Assembly (NCBI GenBank): GCA_903847285.1
Contig: CAINDH010000026.1
Span: 1-12,464, forward strand
Length of the DNA stretch: 12,464 bases
Direction: 5' to 3'
Source: an uncultured Verrucomicrobia subdivision 3 bacterium
Lineage (GTDB): Bacteria; Verrucomicrobiota; Verrucomicrobiae; Limisphaerales; UBA11358
Below are positions 1 through 6,762 of the stretch, piece by piece. Made by a program: the position numbers and the translations under genes. Below the pieces are notes generated by a model. That model saw only the letters and a program-made list of their open reading frames with translations, was not told the DNA's origin and ran no database searches. How positions within the stretch are numbered: position 1 is the first letter of the stretch; the number at the start of each line of letters is the position of its first letter.

Positions 1-3000
1 CGCGCCTTGTCCTCGAATGAGGTGGCACAGCTTTATCAATTTGAAGCGCCGGTCGGTCCGACGCTCATAGCGCCATCCATCACCCAGCAGCCGACGAACA
101 TCACTGTGACCGTGAACAACACCGCCGTCTTCAACGTCGCGGCCACCGGCACGCAGCCGTTGAGTTACCAGTGGAGCCTCAACGGCACGAACATTCTTGG
201 CGCGACGAACACCACGCTGACGCTCAACAACGTCTCGCCGGCACTTGCCGGAAATTATTCCGTGCTCGTCTCCAACTTCGTTGGCACGGTAACGAGTTCC
301 AATGCCGTGCTGAATGTGTATGTCCCGCCCACACCGCCGACCATCCTTTCGCAGACGCCCAGCCAGGTCGTGATGCTTGGCAGCGCGGCGACGTTCACGG
401 TGAACGCGGGCGGCACCGCGCCGTTGCGTTATTTCTGGTTTAAGAACAACGTGCTGATTCCCGGCGCAACAAATTTCTTCTACACGATTCCCAGTGCGCA
501 GTTCGCGGACTCCGGCAAGAAATTTTCCTGCCTCGTCACCAACGCTTACGGCACCGCGTCCAGCACTAACTCATCGCTCAAGGTCATCAACACCATTTAC
601 AACGACCTATGCAGCGGCGCGGTCGTCATCACCAACTCCAGCTACACCAATCTGCAATCCACGGCCAACGCCAGTTCCTACGGCGATCCGATGCCGGACT
701 GCGTGGATGGTTTCGGCAACGGCGTGTGGTATTCGTTCACTGCGCCCGTTAGCGGCATGCTGGACGTGGATACTTACGGCAGTGACTTCGATACTGGACT
801 GGCGATTTACGCCGGAAGCTGTGGTTCGCTGACCCAGGTGGATTGCAATGACGACACCGACGGGTTCACCTCCGAGCTGCTAATCCCGACAACGGCCGGC
901 GTGACCTATTATTTCCTCGTTGGCGGCTACAGCGCGCATGTAGGCAATCTGGTGTTCCACTTGCATCATTTCACGCCACCCGCGTTTGACGTGCAGCCGA
1001 CGAACATCGCCGTTATCGTCAGCAGCAACGGCCAGTTCAGCGCCACCATCTCCGGGACCCAGCCCATCAGCCAGCAATGGTATTTCAACAACGCGCCGTT
1101 AGCCGATGGCGGACGCATCAGCGGCGTTACGAATACGACATTGAACATCGCCGGTGTGATCACGAACGACGGCGGAAATTATTATCTCGTCGCGTCGAAC
1201 TGGGTGGGCGTGACGACAAGTTCCGTGGCTGTGTTGACGCCAATTATTTTGCCGCCGTTCTTCCTCGTCCAGCCGTCGAGTCAGTCGGTTCTCACCGGTT
1301 CGAACGTGACATTCTCCACCGTCGTGGACGGCACCGCGCCTTACGCTTACCAGTGGTATCGCAATGGCAGTCCGCTGGCCGACAACGCGAACATCACCGG
1401 CTCAACCACGTTGAGCTTGAGCATTTCCAATCTGACCACGGCGAATGCTGGCAACTACACGCTGCTGGTCACGAACGTCGCAGGCGCGACGAACAGCCTC
1501 GTAGCAGTGTTGACCGTGCTGGTTCCGCCTAGCATCGCGCTTAATCCGATTAGCCGTTCAGTGCCGCCTGGTTTGCCAACAGTTTTCAACGGCGCCGCGA
1601 CCGGCATTCTCGCGCCGGCCTATCAATGGCAGTTGAACGGCACGAACATTCCCGGTGCCACGTTTGCTAATTACACCAACCTCGCCGTCAGTGTGGCTGA
1701 TCCCGGATTCTATACGTTTACCGCAAGCAACTCCGTCGGCATTGCCACCAGTGCCGCCGCGCAACTCACTTTCGGCCCCGTTGCGGCTTGGGGCAAAAAT
1801 GCTAGCAACGAATGTCTGACGCCGCCAAACTTGAGCAACGTCGTCAATGTCGCCGGCAATCTCGGCGCGAGCTTTGGGTTGCGTGCGGATGGCAGCGTAG
1901 TGGCGTGGGGCGGCGGCGCGGGAACCAATGTTCCTTTGAACGCCACGAATGCCGTGGCGATCTTCGGATCGGGCAACACGGCGGCAGCGGTTCTCCGTGC
2001 CGATGGCTCGGTGGTCGGCTGGAATATTTCTGGGATGCCGGTCTTGACCAACGTCGTTTCACTCTCGGTGAGCAACACTTCCGGCACAGCCGTGCGCGCA
2101 AATGGCACGTTGGTGGGTTGGGGCTTCACGCCTTATAGCAGCTTCCTGACAAATCTGAATCACGTCACGGCCGTCTCAATTGGTTATCCACACGGATTGG
2201 CGTTGCGCGATGACGGCACGGTTGTGGCGTGGGGTTCGGGCGCCGGCACAAATGTTCCGGCCAGCCTTGCAAACGTCACGGCCATCGCGGCCGGAAATTT
2301 CTTCAGCCTCGCCTTGCAGTCCAGCGGCAAGGTGGTGGCTTGGGGCGCCAGCACGTTCACGAATCTGCCCGTGGGTGCGACGAACATCACGGCGATCTCC
2401 GTCAACAACGCTTCCACTGGACAAGTTTTGTGTCAGGCGTTGCGCGCGGATGGGCGCGTGTTTGCGTGGGGCAGCACCGGCAACGGCGAGACAAATCCGC
2501 CGGCGGCTTTGCAATCGCTGACCACCTCTGCCATCGCTGCCGGAACTTTCCACGGCCTTGCCCTTGTGAACGACGGCTCGCCGCAGATCATTCAGCCGCC
2601 TATAGGCCTCACGGTTTATTCGGGACGCGATGTGACGTTGCGCGGCGTCGCTGCCGGTGCTACGCCGTTGAGTTATCAATGGCTGTTCAACGGCACGAAC
2701 ATTGATGGCGCAACCAATGCGAACCTATCGCTGGCGAATCTCCAAGTTGCCAATACGGGCGGCTACCAATTGTTTGTCAGTAATTATCTCGGCACAGCCA
2801 TCAGCATTCCGGCCGCGTTGAACGTCATCGTCAGCCCGCTCACGATTGTCGGACAAAACACAGCCACGCTGACGAATTTGTATCAAGCCGGTAAGTTCAC
2901 CGTCAGCGGATTCACTGTTAATGGCAGTGGGCCGTTGCGCTATCAATGGTTCTTCTCACGGACGAACAACGGCTACACGCCGATTGTCGGCGCGACGAAT

Positions 3001-5136
3001 GACACGCTTGTGAAAGACCCGGCGTTCGCGTTCGACACCGGAAATTATTACGTCTCTGTTAGTAACCTGGTCGGAGGTCTTACCAGTGCGCCGGTGAATG
3101 TGCGTGTGTTGTTCGCGCGCGGCTTTGGCTACACCGGCATGACCAATCCGCCTGTGAATGTGACCAACGCCGTTGCACTCGCTACGGGCGGAACCTCGGG
3201 TAGTTCTGCTGGGCACTACGTCGTGCTCGGCGCAGATGGGAAAGTCACATCGTGGGCGAATTATTTGCAGACGAGCGGGAGTTTTGGCGAAACCAATTTG
3301 TCGGCGTGGAGCAATTCCATCGTGACCGCCATCGCGGCTAGCGCGTCCCACACACTCGCGCTGAAGTCTGACGGCACGGTAGCCGTGTTTGGTGGCGGCG
3401 CCACGAATATTCCGGCCGGATTGAACGGCGTTACGGCAATCGCTTGCGGCAGTTCGCATGATCTCGCCTTAAAGTCTGATGGAACAGTAGTCGGCTGGTT
3501 GACTCCTAACGCCATCAACTACGGTCAGGCCACGAATACAGTAGCGGCAACCAACATTGTTGCCATCGCCGCTGGCCAGTATCACAGCTTGGGTCTGCGC
3601 GCCGATGGCACGGTGATCGGTTGGGGCAATTCTGATGGCACGACTACCATTCCCACCACGACCGTCAACGCCAGCATCGCTATCGCTGCTGGTAACGGAT
3701 TTAGCGTGGCGCTGCGGACGAATGGAACAGTGGTGCAATGGGGTAGAGGCATCGCGAGTTATCCTGTCCCCCCCAACTTAAGCAACGTCGTATCTATTTC
3801 CGCTTCTGGCCAGCATGTTAGCGCGTTGAAGAACGACGGCACCGTGGTCAGTTGGGGCTTTGAATACCTCGGTCTTGCCGCGAGCAATCTACCGCCTGAT
3901 TTGACGAATGTTGTCGGCCTCGCCAGCGGTGGCGAACATGATATCGCACTCTTTGGCACTCGCGCCCCAGCCTTTACGGTGCAACCGTGGAATCGCGCGG
4001 TAACACTTAGTCCAACCTTCGTGAGCAGCTTCGCGCTGGTCGGCAAGGTAGCGGGCGTGCAGCCGATGAGTTATCAATGGCGTTTGAACGGCACGAATTA
4101 TCCAGGCGAGACGAATGACACCTTCGTCTGGCGCGATTCGCAACATCCGGCGGGAACGTATCAACTCGTTGCGAGCAACAGCTACGGCGTTACCGTCAGT
4201 AAGCCCGCCAAGGTCAGCATCGTCATCCCGCTCGCCGTCGCGCTCGATACGACGACCCTCAACTGGCTCACCAGCGGCAGCGCGCCGTGGTATGGTCAGA
4301 CCAACTACGTGCATCCTGTTCTGGCATTGGTCAATTCATCAGCCGCGCGCAGCGGCGGCATCGGCGGGGTGCAGGAATCCATCTTGCAGACCACTCTCAT
4401 CACGAATTTCCCCGGCAGCATTTCGTTCTGGTGGAAGATTTCCTCCGAACAATTCTTTGACACGCTGGAGTTCCGCATCAATGGAACCGTGCAGGCGAGT
4501 ATCAGTGGCGAAGTGGACTGGACGTTCGCCAGCTTCCCGGTGAACGCCGGCACGAACGTCCTCATGTGGCGCTACTCGAAGGACAGTTCGTTCGACTCCG
4601 GCCTCGATGCGGCGTTCGTGGATCAATTCGTGTTTGCCTCCGCCCCCGTCATTAATGTGCAGCCGGTCAGTGTGATCGCGAACGCGGGCCAAACTGTTTC
4701 CTTGCGGGTGGTGGCCGCGGGCATTCCCGCGCCAAGTTATCAATGGATGCAGAATGGAAATCCTGTTGGCGGCAACAGTTCTTTGTTGACCTTGAACAAC
4801 GTCGCCCGTGCGCAGGTCGGAACCTATTCCGTCATCGTCACCAACCTTGGTGGCATGGCCATCAGCAGCAATGCCGCCGTTGTGGTCAAGGTTCCCCAAC
4901 TACTCGGCACGCCCGTGCTGTTGCCGGATGGCTCACTGCAACTCACTTCTACCGATATGAATGGCGGAACGATTCAGCCGTCCGACCTTGCCAACTTCGA
5001 GGCGCAGGCCAGCACCGATCTGGTGAATTGGACCATACTCCCCGGTGGCTTGAGTCTCACGAACGGGATGTTGCAGTTGAACGACGCCGTGCGCACGAAC
5101 TTCACCTCGCGCTACTATCGCATCGTGGAACACTGA
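1..5136 (+). CDS. Giant Ig-like/RCC1 repeat surface protein, 5' end missing
   Basis: The frame is open from base 1, and the first codons read RALSSNEVAQLYQFE. This is the typical last strand and tail of a LamG-type (concanavalin-like) domain, so the real start lies upstream and the TTG at 7 is not it. Numbering from the codon at base 7, 1709 residues are visible. Ig-like domains lie at about 22-106, 110-194, 325-411, 417-506, 508-590, 858-942, 944-1036, 1322-1407 and 1547-1628; most have a YQW core and a late GxYxxxVSN strand. A PPC-like beta domain at 197-322 holds four of the few cysteines (C202, C232, C272, C280). RCC1-type arrays lie at 591-855 and 1033-1317. A concanavalin-like domain covers about 1408-1545, and a C-terminal module (FEAQASTDLVNW, then YYRI) ends the protein. 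No catalytic motif or transmembrane anchor is seen; any signal peptide would be upstream. By inference it is a secreted or cell-surface adhesin or scaffold. Domain classes are recognised by eye; exact boundaries are approximate. Confidence 0.9.
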   Translation, partial: RALSSNEVAQLYQFEAPVGPTLIAPSITQQPTNITVTVNNTAVFNVAATGTQPLSYQWSLNGTNILGATNTTLTLNNVSPALAGNYSVLVSNFVGTVTSSNAVLNVYVPPTPPTILSQTPSQVVMLGSAATFTVNAGGTAPLRYFWFKNNVLIPGATNFFYTIPSAQFADSGKKFSCLVTNAYGTASSTNSSLKVINTIYNDLCSGAVVITNSSYTNLQSTANASSYGDPMPDCVDGFGNGVWYSFTAPVSGMLDVDTYGSDFDTGLAIYAGSCGSLTQVDCNDDTDGFTSELLIPTTAGVTYYFLVGGYSAHVGNLVFHLHHFTPPAFDVQPTNIAVIVSSNGQFSATISGTQPISQQWYFNNAPLADGGRISGVTNTTLNIAGVITNDGGNYYLVASNWVGVTTSSVAVLTPIILPPFFLVQPSSQSVLTGSNVTFSTVVDGTAPYAYQWYRNGSPLADNANITGSTTLSLSISNLTTANAGNYTLLVTNVAGATNSLVAVLTVLVPPSIALNPISRSVPPGLPTVFNGAATGILAPAYQWQLNGTNIPGATFANYTNLAVSVADPGFYTFTASNSVGIATSAAAQLTFGPVAAWGKNASNECLTPPNLSNVVNVAGNLGASFGLRADGSVVAWGGGAGTNVPLNATNAVAIFGSGNTAAAVLRADGSVVGWNISGMPVLTNVVSLSVSNTSGTAVRANGTLVGWGFTPYSSFLTNLNHVTAVSIGYPHGLALRDDGTVVAWGSGAGTNVPASLANVTAIAAGNFFSLALQSSGKVVAWGASTFTNLPVGATNITAISVNNASTGQVLCQALRADGRVFAWGSTGNGETNPPAALQSLTTSAIAAGTFHGLALVNDGSPQIIQPPIGLTVYSGRDVTLRGVAAGATPLSYQWLFNGTNIDGATNANLSLANLQVANTGGYQLFVSNYLGTAISIPAALNVIVSPLTIVGQNTATLTNLYQAGKFTVSGFTVNGSGPLRYQWFFSRTNNGYTPIVGATNDTLVKDPAFAFDTGNYYVSVSNLVGGLTSAPVNVRVLFARGFGYTGMTNPPVNVTNAVALATGGTSGSSAGHYVVLGADGKVTSWANYLQTSGSFGETNLSAWSNSIVTAIAASASHTLALKSDGTVAVFGGGATNIPAGLNGVTAIACGSSHDLALKSDGTVVGWLTPNAINYGQATNTVAATNIVAIAAGQYHSLGLRADGTVIGWGNSDGTTTIPTTTVNASIAIAAGNGFSVALRTNGTVVQWGRGIASYPVPPNLSNVVSISASGQHVSALKNDGTVVSWGFEYLGLAASNLPPDLTNVVGLASGGEHDIALFGTRAPAFTVQPWNRAVTLSPTFVSSFALVGKVAGVQPMSYQWRLNGTNYPGETNDTFVWRDSQHPAGTYQLVASNSYGVTVSKPAKVSIVIPLAVALDTTTLNWLTSGSAPWYGQTNYVHPVLALVNSSAARSGGIGGVQESILQTTLITNFPGSISFWWKISSEQFFDTLEFRINGTVQASISGEVDWTFASFPVNAGTNVLMWRYSKDSSFDSGLDAAFVDQFVFASAPVINVQPVSVIANAGQTVSLRVVAAGIPAPSYQWMQNGNPVGGNSSLLTLNNVARAQVGTYSVIVTNLGGMAISSNAAVVVKVPQLLGTPVLLPDGSLQLTSTDMNGGTIQPSDLANFEAQASTDLVNWTILPGGLSLTNGMLQLNDAVRTNFTSRYYRIVEH
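1777..2571 (+). repeat. First RCC1-type seven-blade repeat array (within giant protein)
   Basis: Residues 591-855 of the giant protein repeat a unit of about 35-42 residues with the pattern: conserved Ala/Gly-rich strand, then LRxDGxVVAWG. The aromatic strand occurs seven times, at about residues 592 (VAAWG), 631, 669, 702, 739, 776 and 818. Seven is the number needed to close an RCC1 beta-propeller. The blades have diverged in sequence, so this is an old protein-level repeat and not a recent DNA duplication. Confidence 0.8.
3103..3957 (+). repeat. Second RCC1-type seven-blade repeat array (within giant protein)
   Basis: Residues 1033-1317 carry a second array of the same type. The strand equivalent to VVAWG appears seven times: about 1034 (VLFARG), 1080 (VTSWA), 1125 (VAVFG), 1161, 1203, 1242 and 1280 (VVSWG), with LxxDGTV before most of them. 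The first two or three blades are more degenerate than those of the first array. Two Ig-like domains separate the two arrays. Confidence 0.75.
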
Positions 5137-5152
5137 AGAATTCTGGAAACGA

Positions 5153-5180
5153 AAAGCCCCGCCAGATCTGACGGGGCTTT
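5153..5180. terminator. Bidirectional rho-independent terminator
   Basis: AAAGCCCCG at 5153-5161 pairs perfectly with CGGGGCTTT at 5172-5180. The intervening bases contain the small palindrome CAGATCTG (5163-5170). The hairpin starts 16 bases after the stop of the giant protein gene and ends 18 bases before the stop of the convergent mpl gene. Read on the minus strand, the stem is followed by CTTTTCGTTTC, a reasonable U-rich tail. On the plus strand the T run is only the three bases of the stem. It probably serves both genes, and mpl better. Confidence 0.85.
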
Positions 5181-5198
5181 GTGATATAAACCGATGAT

Positions 5199-6596
5199 TC
5201 AACGGCGTCCGAGACGTTGCAACAATTTGCCGTGGATGCCGCCGAAGCCGCCGTTGCTGAAAACCACGATCACATCGCCTCCCTGCGCGAGCTTTGTGAT
5301 GTGATCCACGATTGCATCCGCGTCTGGCAGATATGCCGTTGGCTTACCCGTCGCCCCGATATCTTGCATCAGTTTTTCCGGATTCAAGCGTTCTTCGGGT
5401 GCGAGCAATTCCAGCCGCGCCACTTGGGAAACGATCACGCCATCTGCATCCACAAATGAATCGGCGAGTTCTTTTTGAAAATGATTGCGGCGCGTTGTGT
5501 TAGTGCGCGGCTCGAAGATGGCCCAGATCTTGTCCTTCGCGTATTTGATGCGCAACGCGCGGAGCGTCTCGCGAATGGCTGTCGGATGATGGCCAAAGTC
5601 GTCGATCACCGTCACGCCACCGGCAATGCCTTTGACTTCCATGCGACGCTTGATGCCCTTGAAGGTATCGAATGCCGACTGGATCTGTTTGTTGGAAAGC
5701 CCGCAATGTTTAGCTGCGCCGATGACCGCGAGCGCATTGCGAACATTGAGTTCACCCACGAGGTTCAAATGAAACTTAAAGCTGGGGATCTCAAACGTTG
5801 TTGCCGTCGGACCGAAGTTTAGGTTGAAACCCTGCACGGCATTGTCCGCGCCGAGGCCGAAACGTTTCACGGGGCAATGCGTCACCTTGAGCAATTCCGT
5901 GAGATTCGCATCGTCGCCATTGGCCAGCAGCAGACCGTTGCGCGGCACGATGCGTATGAAGTGAGAGAAGGTTTTCTTCACCGCCGCCAGATTTTCAAAG
6001 ATGTCCGCGTGGTCGTATTCAAGGTTGTTGATGATGGCGACTTCCGGCTGGTAATGGATGAACTTGCTGCGCTTGTCAAAGAAAGCCGTGTCGTATTCGT
6101 CGCCCTCGATGATGAACCATTCACTGTCGGTGAACCGCGCGCCCTGCGAGAAATTATTCGGGATACCGCCGATGAGGTAGCTCGGGTTGTAACCGTTTTG
6201 CTCAAACACCCAAGTGAGTAGGGAGGTCGTCGTGGTCTTGCCATGCGTGCCGCTGACAACGAGAGAGCGTTTGCCTCGGATGAAAAACTCCGCCAGCAGC
6301 GCCGCAAGCGAACAGTAGCGTAGTTTGTGATCGAGACAGTATTCCGCTTCGGGATTGCCACGTGAAATGGCGTTGCCGATGACGACGAGGTCGGGCTTGT
6401 GCGCCAGATTCTTTTCGTCGTAGCCGTTCATCACGGTAATTTTTTTGGCCGCGAGGAATGACGCCATCGGTTCATAGACATTCATGTCGGAGCCGGTGAC
6501 TTGAAAACCTTTGTCGAGCATGGCGGCGGCGGCGGAAGCCATCGCGGTGCCGCCGATGCCGGTAAAGTGGACGGATTTGATCGCGGTTGAAAACAT
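5199..6596 (-). CDS. mpl: UDP-N-acetylmuramate:L-alanyl-gamma-D-glutamyl-meso-diaminopimelate ligase
   Basis: This cytoplasmic Mur-family ligase uses ATP to attach the recycled tripeptide L-Ala-D-Glu-meso-DAP to UDP-MurNAc, returning wall peptides to peptidoglycan synthesis. The 465 residues match the family length (about 457 in E. coli). Visible features are an N-terminal Rossmann glycine loop GIGG (13-16), the ATP P-loop GTHGKTTTT (116-124), EGDEYDTAFFDKRSKF (164-179), NNLEYDHADIF (190-200), GELNVRNALA (281-290), DDFGHHPTA (332-340), EPRTNTTRR (362-370) and SNGGFGGIHGKLL (447-459). The EYDTAFFDKRSKF and SNGGFGGIH motifs are characteristic of Mpl and distinguish it from MurC, which adds only L-Ala. 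The ATG at 6594-6596 puts the Rossmann loop at the usual distance from the N-terminus; no Shine-Dalgarno site is seen before it. The gene stands alone, convergent to the giant protein gene and divergent from the cytochrome gene. It implies meso-DAP peptidoglycan and muropeptide recycling. Confidence 0.95.
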   Translation of the reverse strand: MFSTAIKSVHFTGIGGTAMASAAAAMLDKGFQVTGSDMNVYEPMASFLAAKKITVMNGYDEKNLAHKPDLVVIGNAISRGNPEAEYCLDHKLRYCSLAALLAEFFIRGKRSLVVSGTHGKTTTTSLLTWVFEQNGYNPSYLIGGIPNNFSQGARFTDSEWFIIEGDEYDTAFFDKRSKFIHYQPEVAIINNLEYDHADIFENLAAVKKTFSHFIRIVPRNGLLLANGDDANLTELLKVTHCPVKRFGLGADNAVQGFNLNFGPTATTFEIPSFKFHLNLVGELNVRNALAVIGAAKHCGLSNKQIQSAFDTFKGIKRRMEVKGIAGGVTVIDDFGHHPTAIRETLRALRIKYAKDKIWAIFEPRTNTTRRNHFQKELADSFVDADGVIVSQVARLELLAPEERLNPEKLMQDIGATGKPTAYLPDADAIVDHITKLAQGGDVIVVFSNGGFGGIHGKLLQRLGRR

Positions 6597-6762
6597 GGTT
6601 GCGCATTAAAACAACGAAGCCGCTCAGACGCAAAGTTTTCTTAATACCTTTATGATCTGACGGATTAAATCGAGCTCCCGCCTAACGGGTTCATAATTCA
6701 TATATAAACTATCCCGAGAAATCGTGGTTTTGATTCAACCAGTTTGTTGTTATTTTTGCCCG
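6597..6762. promoter_or_regulatory. Divergent intergenic region with probable promoters
   Basis: This AT-rich gap separates mpl (leftward) from the cytochrome gene (rightward) and must hold promoters for both. The best plus-strand candidate is a -10-like TATAAA at 6703-6708, inside the stretch TCATATATAAACT. I see no good -35 hexamer at the right distance (6680-6685 is a poor match). Transcription from this -10 would start near 6715, leaving about 48 bases of leader before the ATG at 6763 but only about 9 before the alternative GTG at 6724. No convincing promoter was found for mpl on the minus strand. CCCG-N5-CGGG at 6677-6689 is a short inverted repeat of unknown meaning. Confidence 0.4.

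Noticed and set aside
1710..2129. Long open frames on the minus strand and in other plus frames under the giant protein gene
   Set aside because: They have low-complexity Arg/Ala/His-rich compositions, no recognisable domain and follow the repeat periodicity of the real gene, as expected for shadows of GC-rich repetitive coding DNA.
181..2703. Repeated 15-mer AACGGCACGAACATT at 181, 1636 and 2689 as a DNA repeat or recombination site
   Set aside because: Each copy encodes the same NGTNI turn of an Ig-like domain in frame, so protein-level repetition explains it.
3768..3774. Run of seven C bases in the giant protein gene as a frameshift
   Set aside because: The frame stays intact and the encoded PPNLSN matches the equivalent PPNLSN in the first RCC1 array.
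6624..6660. TCAGA ... TCTGA inverted repeat in the mpl/cytochrome gap
   Set aside because: The arms are only five bases with a 27-base spacer, which is easily found by chance.
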